From Chloroflexota bacterium (GTDB taxonomy: Bacteria; Chloroflexota; Anaerolineae; Aggregatilineales; Aggregatilineaceae): a stretch of 16,111 nt of DNA. The stretch lies in assembly GCA_016234525.1 (NCBI GenBank), contig JACRBK010000705.1, positions 1 through 16,111 on the forward strand, given 5' to 3'. Both the position numbers and the translations under genes were made by a program. Numbering within the stretch: the first letter of the stretch is position 1; every line of letters starts with the position of its first letter. Shown here piece by piece: positions 1 through 7,960 of the stretch. The notes beneath the pieces are model-generated. The model did not search any database and was not told where the DNA came from. It was given only the letters and a program-made list of their open reading frames with translations.

Positions 1-1352
1 ATCCACACCACAATCGAGGCGAGGTCGTGCGCGATGGGGTTGATCTCGATGCCGTACAACTGGCGCGGGTGGACTTCGGGGATCGCCAGTGGTAGATCGT
101 GCCACAGCGGATGCAGGATCACTTCTTTTTCCAGGTCTTTGAGCAGTTGCAGCGAGACATACAGGAAGTTACCCGATCCGCACGCTGGATCGAGTACGGT
201 CACAGAACGCAGACGGTGCAGGATTCGTTCGCGCAGCGCCAGCAGTTCATTCGCAAAACGGGTGATCGTCGCCCGCGTGCCATTCCTCAGCGCCGCGTCA
301 TATTTTTCGCGAACCGGGGCAGCTTCTAACTGCACCGTGTCCCACTCACGGCGGAGCGGCTGCATCAGCACCGGCTCGACGATCAGCAAAATATCGCTGC
401 GGCTGGTGTAGTGCGCGCCTAACTGCGCTCGCTTGGACGGGTCCAGGCTGCGCTCGAACAGCGTCCCGAAGATGGCCGGTTCGACGGAAGACCAGTCCAC
501 ATGGCAGGCTCTTTCGAGCGCGTTCAGGGCTTCTGCGCTCAGTTCCTCGACCACCACATCATCAAACAGGATGCCATCAAACCAGCGAATATCGCGGAAC
601 TGGACTTTGCCGCCCTGCGCCATCGCCTGGAACAACTGCTGGGTGTACAGCACAAATTCGCGGGGTTTGGTGCGCGTCTGCTCAACGATCTCGGTGAACA
701 GCCCTTTGCCGCTCACCCCGGCAGGCAGCAGGCCCACATCTTCCGCGAACAGGCAGAACACCAGCTTGGTCAGGAAATGCGCGATCCGTTCCGGGGCCGC
801 TTCCCAGGCGCGCATGTTGCTGGCAATGTCCTTGAATCCTCCGGCGGCCTCCGCCGTGACCTGCTCAGACGTGCGCTCAGGGTGGAACTGCTGCGGGTCT
901 TCAAACAACCAGCGTAACATACGCTGAATGCGCGTCGTGGTAGCGATATCACGGTTGGTGAAACGGTGGACCTTCTTTTCCGTGCCGGTGAAGTTGGTGT
1001 GAATCTCCCAGTGTTCGATGTCGCACACGATCAGCAGCGGGGGATTGCCCAAATACTCGCGGTATTTGAGAAGCTGCTGGTAAGCCGCGTCGAGTGTGTC
1101 GTGCTGGCCTTTGCCCTTGTATTCGATAGCGAAGTGGCCCTTGTACCAGACATCAGCGAATCCCTGGCCGCCAGAAGTCGTTTTGCCGCCTGCTTCAAAG
1201 CAGAAGAACTCCCCGGAAGGGTCCATGTCGGCAGGTTCGGGATGTCCGACCAAGCGGCACACATCAATAAAATGCTGTTGGTAACTGGCGCGCTCTTTCA
1301 GTTCGGCGCGCTCCCATTTTTCGACAAACTGCTGAGGAGTATGATCAGGCAT
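1..1352 (-). CDS. MmeI-type (type IIL) restriction-methyltransferase, 5' part, open at left edge
   Basis: An uninterrupted minus-strand frame of about 450 codons runs from ATG at 1352 off the left edge. Near residues 67-79 there is Asp, nine residues, then EYK, which is the D-X9-EXK nuclease motif of MmeI-like single-chain enzymes. At residues 388-396 it reads DPACGSGNF, the SAM-binding motif I of gamma-class adenine N6-methyltransferases. It is followed by YGIEINPIAHDLA, the usual second acidic motif. The order nuclease, helical linker (about 150-330), methyltransferase matches this family, where one protein both cuts and modifies DNA at a shared target sequence. The NPPF/Y catalytic motif and the target-recognition domain would lie outside the window. 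No strong Shine-Dalgarno is seen before the ATG. A BREX-type PglX methyltransferase is a less likely alternative because the D-X9-EYK motif is intact. In this mobile element it may serve as a host-defence or maintenance cargo. Confidence 0.85.
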   Translation of the reverse strand, partial: MPDHTPQQFVEKWERAELKERASYQQHFIDVCRLVGHPEPADMDPSGEFFCFEAGGKTTSGGQGFADVWYKGHFAIEYKGKGQHDTLDAAYQQLLKYREYLGNPPLLIVCDIEHWEIHTNFTGTEKKVHRFTNRDIATTTRIQRMLRWLFEDPQQFHPERTSEQVTAEAAGGFKDIASNMRAWEAAPERIAHFLTKLVFCLFAEDVGLLPAGVSGKGLFTEIVEQTRTKPREFVLYTQQLFQAMAQGGKVQFRDIRWFDGILFDDVVVEELSAEALNALERACHVDWSSVEPAIFGTLFERSLDPSKRAQLGAHYTSRSDILLIVEPVLMQPLRREWDTVQLEAAPVREKYDAALRNGTRATITRFANELLALRERILHRLRSVTVLDPACGSGNFLYVSLQLLKDLEKEVILHPLWHDLPLAIPEVHPRQLYGIEINPIAHDLASIVVW

Positions 1353-1459
1353 AGGTCAAAGTCTCGTGTCAACAAAAATAGAGGTTCATAAGTCCGTAGT
1401 ATAGCATTGGTGAAACACTGGGAGAAACAGTACACGCCGCCTTATTCTGGACGTCAACG

Positions 1460-1481
1460 AAAAAGGGGGCGCGCGGCCCCC
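1460..1481 (-). terminator. Rho-independent terminator after the sigma-like gene
   Basis: Read on the minus strand, a G/C stem (GGGG with a CGCG-rich loop and CCCC) is followed directly by TTTTT. It starts only about 6 bases past the TAA of the sigma-like gene (1487..1489), so it should end that transcript before it reaches the MmeI-type gene. Confidence 0.7.
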
Positions 1482-1486
1482 TGACG

Positions 1487-2416
1487 TTAGCACTTGCCGA
1501 GCAGCCGCCGGACGGTGTTGTAGCTTGTGCCCAATTCCACGGCGATGTTCCGAAGTTTCATGCCCTGGTCGAGCAGCGCCTGCACCTCGGCAATGTGTTC
1601 GTTCCGCGCTTGCTCGCGCTCAGTGACTGTTGGGCGGTGGTTTTGCATCTGCTGGAGATTCTGCATCACCCAACCTTGGGAGTAGCCCAGACGTGCGCCG
1701 ATCTTGACGAAGCTCAAGCCCTGGGCGCGCAGTTCACGCAGTTGGCGCAGTTCCTCGTCGGTGGCCGGAGCTTTGCTGCCAACGTAGCCGCACGGCGGGC
1801 GCTTGTGGCCGGTCAGCGCCTCGTAGAAGGTGGTGCGCAGGTGGCGAAAGAGTACCCGCGTGTGATTGTCTGACCAACCATGCCGCTGGCGGATCTCAAT
1901 CTGGCTGTAACCTTCCATGATGTCAGCCATCACCAGGCGCATATCGGCATGGTAGCGTTCGGGCAACTTCTCAAAGCCGCGCTGGATGCCTCGTTCCAGG
2001 TCGATCCGGTCGTCGGCCAGCAGGATTTCGCGGGGATACTGCGAGCGCTGCTGCTGGGTGCGGAGTTTGCCGGAGAGAGCTTCATCGCCGGTCTGGTCGC
2101 TGTCGTCGCGGACCATATCCTCGGCATAATCGGTGTGCCGCTCGACTACCTTCTCATGCAGGATGAAATGCTCGTAGACCTGCTTGGAGAAGGCAACCCA
2201 GACCTGCGGTGGTTTGGATGCCCAGGTTTCGGGATCGTCGCTGTACTGAGTCCACATCACGAGCCGTGCCTGTTGTAGCGCTTCATCGCGTGCCAGGTCG
2301 CCCTTGCTGGGGAACGCCCGCACACCCCAGATCGACAGGGTGGCTTCGACCGGCGCGAAACGGTCCTCGAAATACTGCTCGAAGGTGGTGTTGCTGGTAG
2401 AATTGTTGTGAGACAT
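1487..2416 (-). CDS. Sigma-70 region-4-like regulator with two extra C-terminal HTH units
   Basis: A 309-residue acidic/basic soluble protein with no membrane segment. Residues about 139-203 (ERGIQRGFEKLPERYHADM through HTRVLFRHLRTTF) look like sigma region 4: a conserved LPERY-type helix followed by a helix-turn-helix. Residues about 40-100 could be a divergent region 2 but lack clear -10-binding aromatic positions. Two further HTH units follow, at about 219-257 (LSFVKIGARLGYSQGWV) and 270-307 (MKLRNIAVELGTSYNTVRRLL), which resemble resolvase/Hin-type HTH units. ATG at 2416 has AGGAGG seven bases upstream. It is separated from the primase gene by about 540 bases holding the iteron-like repeats. 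It may be an element-encoded transcription regulator or an origin-binding protein. The sigma-like fold is seen from motifs; the role is inferred. Confidence 0.6.
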   Translation of the reverse strand: MSHNNSTSNTTFEQYFEDRFAPVEATLSIWGVRAFPSKGDLARDEALQQARLVMWTQYSDDPETWASKPPQVWVAFSKQVYEHFILHEKVVERHTDYAEDMVRDDSDQTGDEALSGKLRTQQQRSQYPREILLADDRIDLERGIQRGFEKLPERYHADMRLVMADIMEGYSQIEIRQRHGWSDNHTRVLFRHLRTTFYEALTGHKRPPCGYVGSKAPATDEELRQLRELRAQGLSFVKIGARLGYSQGWVMQNLQQMQNHRPTVTEREQARNEHIAEVQALLDQGMKLRNIAVELGTSYNTVRRLLGKC

Positions 2417-2742
2417 GCTGACCTCCTAAGCCAGTGTGTCTAGAGCCGCTCCGGTGTTCTGACCACCTGGGCGGCTTGCCCGTTAATCCGGCAACGCGCC
2501 GGTACCCTCACGGCACAACGCAGAGGAAGGGGACCGTCAAGGCCACCTGCGGCATGTCTCACAACAGTTGTTTGCTCAGATTCTCTCGCCACTCATCTGG
2601 TGAATTTCCTCCCGGACGCAGCAGGTGAGGCAGTGGCTCGGTGGTACTGCTCGCAGAGTAGTGCCAGCGTGCCGCTGGCGCGGCTTGATGGGGAGGTGCC
2701 CGCGTTGTTCACTCGCCGCGTCGGCGGCAGCGTTGCGAAGAG
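2417..2742. other. Non-coding leader region with hairpins
   Basis: No convincing gene on either strand. Just upstream of the sigma-like gene lie two adjacent perfect small hairpins: GGGC/GCCC (2469..2472 with 2478..2481) and CCGGC/GCCGG (2488..2492 with 2498..2502). Further out are GCCAGC/GCTGGC (2663..2668 with 2674..2679) and CGCCG/CGGCG (2714..2718 with 2722..2726). They could be a structured 5' leader of the sigma-like transcript or part of the origin region. I do not recognise a known riboswitch. Confidence 0.35.
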
Positions 2743-2993
2743 CGTCACAATGTAACAACCGTAACAGGCACATTTTTGCTTCCTTGTGTGCCATTTTTGA
2801 TAGGGGGTGTATTTTTTGAAAATCACAGAATGATGATGTTTTGGATCTGTTACGCTGTGACGCCTGTTACGATCGTTCTCAAAAAGAAGGAAGCCCGTCA
2901 CAGTATCACAACCGTAACAGGCTCCCAAACGTCAACTTTGCGACGGATTTTTATGCCCTATCCGTCTTTGTCACAGGCGTCACACCCGTCACA
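2743..2993. repeat. Iteron-like hexamer triplets, candidate replication origin
   Basis: Twelve GTMACA (or TGTKAC) hexamers, one of them degenerate (ATCACA), occur in four triplets. Triplet A: 2744, 2752, 2761. Triplet B, opposite orientation: 2848, 2856, 2865. Triplet C: 2897, 2905, 2914. Triplet D: 2970, 2979, 2988. Steps are 8 or 9 bases throughout. A and C are near copies over 27 bases (three mismatches). Between A and B is an AT-rich stretch with T-runs (about 2771..2840). Phased short repeats plus an AT-rich segment beside a primase-helicase gene is the layout of an iteron origin. Triplet D lies inside the primase gene and encodes the odd tail CDGCDACDKDG. The origin role is inferred; the repeats are seen directly. 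Confidence 0.65.
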
Positions 2994-5885
2994 GCCCAGA
3001 ATCTCCGACTTGAGCCGCCAAAATCGCGAAGTCCCGCCCCGGACCCGGCGCTGCACAGTTAGGCTGTTCGTGCCGGGCAGCAGCAGTCCCTCTTCTTTGA
3101 GCTGCGCACCAATCGCGGCGGTGGTGAAACGCAGCGGCTGCACCTTGCAGATCTCCTTGTGGGCTATCTCCGGCAGCAGGTAGACATAGCCTCCATCGCG
3201 GTAGCCGACTTTGGCTACCCCTGGAGCCGTTTCGCGTGGGTTGCGCATATCCTCGTCGATCATCGCCTGCCCTCCAGCGAGCAGTTGGCCGAGCAGGTCC
3301 AAAAAGACCTGGCTGGCGCGCTCCTGCCGCACCGCCTGCGCCGTTTCGAGGATGACATCCTGCCAGCCGGGCAGCACGTCGTCCGCCTCTTTTTCCTCCA
3401 GAAATTTCCGCAGGAGTTGATAGATCGTGACCAACACCGCCCAGTTCTGGACAATCCGCCCCGTATTCGCCTGGGAACCGCTCAACAGCGCCAGCTTCTT
3501 GCGGTAGCCCTCGGCGCTGGTCGCAAACCGCCGGGCGATATCGGCTACCAGGTCGTTGTTTTCGACCTGGCGGGCAATCCACGCGGCGAACTCGACGGTA
3601 AAGCCGGAGAGATGCTGCCGGAGCAGGTCCGCCTGGGCAAGTTTCTGCCCGCCGGGATCGCGGTGTTCCCAGGGCGGCACGTCCAGCACCAGCATCCGCG
3701 ACAGCACCGAGGCCTCACCTTCCAGCACGGTTTCGCCCGTGCTCAAAATCAGCCCGCGACACGGGCGCTCCTGACGGAGTTTGGCTTCGCGAGTCAACCG
3801 CCCGCGCCCCATACCGCGTGAGTAACTTTGCAGGAAACGGGTGAAAGTGCGTTCGTCGGCGTAGATGCTCTTGTAGTCATCAATCCAGTAAAGTGCGTCG
3901 GCCAGTGGATAGCCCATCGCTTCCACCGTGTTTATCGTGTCTCCCCACTGCGAAGGCGGCGTGTCGCGCGAAAACACCCCATAGAAGCTGCTCATCAGCG
4001 CGGCCAGCTCAGACTTACCGCTGCCATAGGTCCCGGCCAGGTGGATCGCCGGTCGCGGCGCGGCTGCCGGAAAGAAGCGTTGCAGCAACGGCAGCAGCGC
4101 AAAGGCAATACACGTCGGCACGAGGTGTTTCGGAAACACCGGGATCATCGCCTCAAATGCGGCCAGGCCATTTTCCCAGGTGGTGTCTTGCAAACCATAG
4201 TCGCGCAGCCGGGCGTCCAGTTCCACGTCGGGCGGCTCGTCTACTTTCCCATTCGCACTCACACAGAAACCCGGTGAGACGTAGGTCCAGCGCCCATCGA
4301 TCAACGTCCAGCCCATAAACCGGTAGTTCGTCCGGGTCGGATAGTCTCCCGACAGGCTCAAGATGGCCGGAGCGAGGTGTTTGCCCATCCCGGCGCGTAC
4401 GGTGAAGGTTTCTCCACCGCGACCGGCGATGAAGCGCCGCAGCGCCGCGTCATCCCCAAAGACCTCACTCGGCACTTGCAGGGTGAAGGTGTGGTCATTC
4501 TTGGTCAGCACTAACGAGGTCACATGCTCGACCTGCCCATCATCATTGACCTGGGAAATGCGCTCGGTGACACGGGCGGTCCAGTCCGCGACGGTTTTAT
4601 CCGCCGGGCCGTAGTACGTTTCGCGCCGGTGGACCATACGGTCCTCGATTTCCAGATAACTTTCGTTCTCCGGCTGCATCTGGTAACGCTCACGTTCCAG
4701 TGTCTTACGAGCCTGCCGGTACTGGCGTTCCAGGTCGCCAGTTTTCACGCCATTCCCGCATAGTTCCTTGAGTTTGGTGCGCTGCACCGCCCACTCCACC
4801 GGTTCCAGGTGCGCGCAGGCTGAGACGACTTCGGCGATCTGCTCCGGTGTGGGACGCTCCGGCTGCTCCGATCCACTGAAGCGGCTCAAGAGATAGTTCA
4901 CCCGCTCACGTGCATCCTGGGTAGGCGGCGAGATCGGATCGCGAGCAGACTGCCGGTAAACGCTGGTGATGGTGGCTCGCGCTTCATGCTCACGTGCGGC
5001 AGGATTTTCGCCTGATCCCCCATCGGCAACGTGGCGTAAGACAAGCTGGGCTTCGGCTTCGACCTGGTTGTAACCCGCATCCCGGAACTGACAGGCGGCA
5101 TCGAACAAGGCGTTATTACGCTGTTTGTTCGGCGCGCCGCTGGCAAGATAATCCAGCGTCCCCTGGGGCAGCGGCGCATGATGACCGTTCCCGGATACCG
5201 ACCGCACCGGCAGTATCTTCGGATGCGGCTGCACCGCCAGCCATTCAAACGCGCTCAGGGGATACTGCCGCTCCGGGTAGAACTCGGTGATCACAGCCAC
5301 CACACCCCCGCGCTCCGGTTTGGTATTGACTGAATCCGGCAGGCGCAGCAGCGAAGCCGAAGATTTTACATATTCCACATCCCCACCCACTGCTGCAAAC
5401 AAGCCGTGCAGCAGGTGGGCGATCTTCTGCCGCGCCTCGTCACTGTCCAGCGCCACCAACGGATCGAGCAGCCAGTAAACGTGCCATCCCCCGCCGCTGT
5501 CCAGCAGGATCGACGGAGCGGGATCGAAGGTCGTGAGTGTTTCCAGGGCCTTTGCCCGGCGGTCCGGCAGATCATCACAGTCCACATCAGCCCACAGCGC
5601 TGGAACCAGCGCCGCCGATTCAGCCCCACCTTTTTTCTCCCGGCGCAGGCAGGGTGCGAAATAGACCCCGTACCCTGCCTGATTGAGCGCGTCCGCCTGG
5701 CGCAGCATGGCGCTCAGCTTGCGCACATCTCCCACCGGCGACCACAATACCCGCGCTGCGCCGGTGGTGGGATGGATGCAGCGCAGTTCGAGCAGCAGCC
5801 CCGGATCGGCGCGGCCATACAACACGGCGAGAAAATCCGCCCGGCTGGCACGCGCTGTCTTGATAGGCGTGTCGTTGTGTGACAT
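2958..5885 (-). CDS. Primase-helicase replication protein (AEP/RepB-like primase with DUF927-like ATPase)
   Basis: About 975 residues. The N-terminal part resembles an archaeo-eukaryotic-type primase: WADVDCDD near 98-105 gives the metal-binding DxD, SGGGWHVYW near 130-138 the conserved His motif, and RLPDSVNTK near 181-189 the third motif. A linker region (about 220-410) follows. The C-terminal half is a DUF927-like helicase/ATPase with Walker A GTYGSGKS near 618-625, Walker B-like ALYWIDDYK near 664-672, and ILSTGE then SRM as sensor and arginine-finger candidates near 713-731. Such proteins prime and unwind DNA for plasmids and integrative elements. I chose ATG 5885 over ATG 5894 because AAGGA lies ten bases before the former and only one base before the latter. 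The C-terminus CDGCDACDKDG is encoded by iteron-like repeats. It follows the relaxase gene after 71 bases. Confidence 0.85.
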   Translation of the reverse strand: MSHNDTPIKTARASRADFLAVLYGRADPGLLLELRCIHPTTGAARVLWSPVGDVRKLSAMLRQADALNQAGYGVYFAPCLRREKKGGAESAALVPALWADVDCDDLPDRRAKALETLTTFDPAPSILLDSGGGWHVYWLLDPLVALDSDEARQKIAHLLHGLFAAVGGDVEYVKSSASLLRLPDSVNTKPERGGVVAVITEFYPERQYPLSAFEWLAVQPHPKILPVRSVSGNGHHAPLPQGTLDYLASGAPNKQRNNALFDAACQFRDAGYNQVEAEAQLVLRHVADGGSGENPAAREHEARATITSVYRQSARDPISPPTQDARERVNYLLSRFSGSEQPERPTPEQIAEVVSACAHLEPVEWAVQRTKLKELCGNGVKTGDLERQYRQARKTLERERYQMQPENESYLEIEDRMVHRRETYYGPADKTVADWTARVTERISQVNDDGQVEHVTSLVLTKNDHTFTLQVPSEVFGDDAALRRFIAGRGGETFTVRAGMGKHLAPAILSLSGDYPTRTNYRFMGWTLIDGRWTYVSPGFCVSANGKVDEPPDVELDARLRDYGLQDTTWENGLAAFEAMIPVFPKHLVPTCIAFALLPLLQRFFPAAAPRPAIHLAGTYGSGKSELAALMSSFYGVFSRDTPPSQWGDTINTVEAMGYPLADALYWIDDYKSIYADERTFTRFLQSYSRGMGRGRLTREAKLRQERPCRGLILSTGETVLEGEASVLSRMLVLDVPPWEHRDPGGQKLAQADLLRQHLSGFTVEFAAWIARQVENNDLVADIARRFATSAEGYRKKLALLSGSQANTGRIVQNWAVLVTIYQLLRKFLEEKEADDVLPGWQDVILETAQAVRQERASQVFLDLLGQLLAGGQAMIDEDMRNPRETAPGVAKVGYRDGGYVYLLPEIAHKEICKVQPLRFTTAAIGAQLKEEGLLLPGTNSLTVQRRVRGGTSRFWRLKSEILGCDGCDACDKDG

Positions 5886-5965
5886 ACTGTTCATATCCTT
5901 TTGGATAACACAGGGGACTGGGACGTGCGGTCGGCAAACTTTACGCTCCGGTTCTCTGTGTGCGT

Positions 5966-6643
5966 CTATAGGTCAAGCGACAGTTCAGACGGTGAAATCT
6001 CCGGCTCCGGCGGTGCGAATTGGGGATGCCGCTCATCGTACAATTTCTCCCATTCCGGCCCGATGTAGTATTCCATCAACACCTCCATGTTCTGCTCGGC
6101 CATCGTATGCAGCAGTTCGATGTGATTGACCTTACGGTTCTGGTTGAAGTAGAGCGGCACACGCCGCCCCTCATCAGCATCGTAGTACGTGCCGGGCAGC
6201 ACCACGTGAGTATGAGGATTGTGCCTGCCGGGCGTTTCATCGTCTTCGGTTTCGCGGTGATGCAGCACCCACGCATATTCAACTCCGGTATCGATCCCCC
6301 GCGCCGCGAAAAAATCCTCGACGGTCCATTCGGTCAGGGTGCGAATAAACTGCTCGCGTTCGTTGTGCGGGATCATCTCGACCAGCGCCGGATTGGGATT
6401 GATCACCAGGCTGAACAGCAGCACATGGTCGCTCCGGTAAGCCTCACAGCGCCGCGCAATCTGGGCCACCGAATGGCCCATACCGTGATCTTCCCAGCGT
6501 TCCTGGCCGGAGACCTGCGGCACGTAATCATTACGGCTGTCCCTATAGGTCAGGTATTTCAGCAAATTTTTCATACGGCGGCTCTCGTTCTGGGTCGGTT
6601 TTTTGTACCGCACATTCGCCACACACATCTGTTTATGATCCAC
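5966..6643 (-). CDS. HUH relaxase (mobilization nuclease)
   Basis: 225 residues starting at GTG 6643. AGGAG lies seven to eight bases upstream, inside the end of the preceding gene. The HUH metal-binding motif is RHNPHTHVVLPG (His141, His144, His146), followed by TYYD, as in MOB-type relaxases. The N-terminal KYLTYRDSRNDY (Tyr30, Tyr33, Tyr40) holds candidate catalytic tyrosines in the place expected for MOBP-like enzymes. It would nick the transfer origin and stay bound to the 5' end during conjugative transfer. It is short and has no fused helicase or primase domain; the primase is the next gene. It overlaps the RHH accessory gene by 11 bases, which indicates translational coupling. Which tyrosine is catalytic cannot be decided by reading alone. 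Confidence 0.8.
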   Translation of the reverse strand: MDHKQMCVANVRYKKPTQNESRRMKNLLKYLTYRDSRNDYVPQVSGQERWEDHGMGHSVAQIARRCEAYRSDHVLLFSLVINPNPALVEMIPHNEREQFIRTLTEWTVEDFFAARGIDTGVEYAWVLHHRETEDDETPGRHNPHTHVVLPGTYYDADEGRRVPLYFNQNRKVNHIELLHTMAEQNMEVLMEYYIGPEWEKLYDERHPQFAPPEPEISPSELSLDL

Positions 6644-6959
6644 CGGCGGCTCCTCCCTGCCTACGCTGCGAGAAAAACGCGACCAGCCGGTCCAGTAGAT
6701 CTGACTGCCGTGCCAACTGCGCCTCGATCACCTCTAGCCGCCCTTCCAGTTTGCGTGTAATCGCCGCCCGTGTGCCGGGAATGTCGTCCTGCTGCGCGAT
6801 GTAGAGGTTGACCGCTTCGCGGATCAAGTCCGTCTTATGTTGCAGCTTGCCCTGCCGGGCGCGCACCCGCAGCAGTTCTTCGATGCGCCGCATTTGTTCG
6901 GCGGTGAAACCCACCGACAACCGTTCGTCGTAACCCTCCGATTTTTGCCGTTTCCTCAA
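6633..6959 (-). CDS. MobC-like ribbon-helix-helix relaxosome accessory protein
   Basis: 108 residues. The N-terminus DERLSVGFTAEQMRRIEELL, then the KTDLIREAVNLYIAQQ helix, has the pattern of a ribbon-helix-helix DNA-binding domain (about 12-55). A heptad-rich C-terminal helix follows (ITRKLEGRLEVIEAQLARQ, about 67-95), likely for oligomerisation. The start is TTG at 6959, overlapping the TGA of the HU-like gene (TTGA), with AGGAG eight bases upstream. Its end overlaps the relaxase start by 11 bases. Small RHH proteins placed this way bind the transfer origin and load the relaxase. Family assignment rests on fold pattern plus context. Confidence 0.65.
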   Translation of the reverse strand: MRKRQKSEGYDERLSVGFTAEQMRRIEELLRVRARQGKLQHKTDLIREAVNLYIAQQDDIPGTRAAITRKLEGRLEVIEAQLARQSDLLDRLVAFFSQRRQGGAAGGS

Positions 6960-7252
6960 GAATGTGTCTCCTGTTTCAGCCGGTCGATGAGTGCCTGAGC
7001 CGGGCGGAATCGCCCATAAATGCGGGAGATCGTCTCGGCTGCTGGTCCAAGGTGTTGTCTTACGATGCTGGACGAGCGCACCTGCTGAGTCTCGATGCGC
7101 AGTGATCCAATGTCGGGCAGGCTGACCGATTCACCCTGTACCAGTTCGTCTTGCATCAGTTCGATCCACACGTCAATCACCTCTTCCACCTCCCGCCGGG
7201 TACGGTCCGGCAGGCGTCTTGCGATGGCGGCGATTACATCACGCTGTCTCAT
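6956..7252 (-). CDS. HU/IHF-like DNA-bending protein
   Basis: 98 residues. RQRDVIAAIARRLPDRTRREVEEVIDVWIELMQDEL matches the two N-terminal helices of HU/IHF. GESVSLPDIGSLRIETQQ matches the conserved beta hairpin entry (GxxVxLPxFGxF in the family, here with Ile). GRFRPAQALIDRLK matches the terminal helix after the DNA-binding arm. The arm region (about 60-78) lacks the usual RNP tip, so DNA intercalation may differ. ATG 7252 has GAGGAA just upstream. It is the first gene of a coupled HU, RHH, relaxase trio, so it probably bends transfer-origin DNA in the relaxosome rather than serving as the housekeeping nucleoid protein. Confidence 0.75.
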   Translation of the reverse strand: MRQRDVIAAIARRLPDRTRREVEEVIDVWIELMQDELVQGESVSLPDIGSLRIETQQVRSSSIVRQHLGPAAETISRIYGRFRPAQALIDRLKQETHS

Positions 7253-7278
7253 AGTTCCTCCGTCTTACGTTTTGAGCG

Positions 7279-7538
7279 GCTGCACCAGTTGGAGCCGGAA
7301 AAACGGTCCGGGGTGCAGCTTGTCGGCCTGGCACGCCAGGCCGGGCGGTGCGGCGGCGTCTGACCACCGGCGCACCGTTGCAGCGCGGTCGTGGCGCTGC
7401 ATAAGCCTCTCCGGCGTGTGAGGAGCCAGCGTTTTAGCTGGCTTAGCGCGGAGGGGACAGTCTCCTCTATCCACCACCGTCCCCAATCCGCGCGTACCCG
7501 GTTGTGTAAGACACAACCGGAGGGCTGCATCGCAGCCC
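7279..7538. other. Hairpin-dense non-coding block, candidate oriT or single-strand origin
   Basis: The 300-base gap between the ParR-like and HU-like genes holds at least seven perfect inverted repeats. They are: 8 bp 7279..7286/7312..7319; 8 bp 7324..7331/7336..7343 (loop CACG); 7 bp 7346..7352/7371..7377; 8 bp 7379..7386/7394..7401; 7 bp 7424..7430/7437..7443; 10 bp 7498..7507/7511..7520 (loop AAG); 7 bp 7522..7528/7532..7538. None is followed by a T-run suited to termination. It lies directly upstream of the relaxosome genes, where a transfer origin is expected. No candidate gene in this stretch looks real. Confidence 0.55.
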
Positions 7539-7553
7539 ACACCCTCATGGCGT

Positions 7554-7943
7554 TCACCAACCGGCTCGTTTCAATTTGCGTGCCCGGCGCTGGCTTTCGG
7601 CATCGTCTAACGCTGGTTCGTCTGACACTGGTGCTCGTACATCGGGCAGGGCAGCCGGCTGTAACACGGCATGGCCGATTAGCCGTTCCAGGTATTCCGG
7701 CATCTCCCCCAGCGCCTGTCGAATCCAGCGCGTATCCTGCTGCAACTCCAACAGGTCGGGCAGGGTGTTCGTCTTACGCTGGCGGGGTTTCAGCCCTATT
7801 CCCTGATGAATCAGGTCCCGGATGGCATCACTCCGGCTGCCCTCGTCCATGCTCTCCCACCAGTCGATGATCGCCTGATCCCCCTCAAAATAGGCTTTGA
7901 ACCCGATCAGGCGATACGGGCGTTTCGGTTTGCCTCTTCCCAT
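7554..7943 (-). CDS. ParR-like partition adaptor (putative)
   Basis: 129 residues. The N-terminal third (RPYRLIGFKAYFEGDQAIIDWWESM, then GSRSDAIRDLIHQGIGL) fits the ribbon-helix-helix pattern of ParR proteins: a basic beta strand, a helix, then a Gly-Arg-Ser turn and a second helix. The remainder (about 50-129) is charged and probably flexible, ending in a basic RRARKLKRAGW tail that might contact the actin filament. ATG 7943 has GGGAGAG upstream. It follows the ParM-like gene by 48 bases, the usual parM-parR order. Sequence similarity to known ParR is only at pattern level, so context carries much of the call. Confidence 0.5.
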   Translation of the reverse strand: MGRGKPKRPYRLIGFKAYFEGDQAIIDWWESMDEGSRSDAIRDLIHQGIGLKPRQRKTNTLPDLLELQQDTRWIRQALGEMPEYLERLIGHAVLQPAALPDVRAPVSDEPALDDAESQRRARKLKRAGW

Positions 7944-7960
7944 GCTTCTCTCCCGGCTCG

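Noticed and set aside
2593..2928. Open frame of 111 codons on the minus strand with CYGCDTVT-like repeats
   Set aside because: The repeated residues are only the iteron hexamers translated; the rest looks random.
2743..2993. CRISPR array
   Set aside because: Repeats are 6-base units at 8-9 base steps with no 25-40 base repeats or unique spacers.
7265..7540. Open frame of 91 codons on the minus strand across the hairpin block
   Set aside because: Its sequence follows the inverted repeats, has no clear ribosome binding site and no protein-like pattern.
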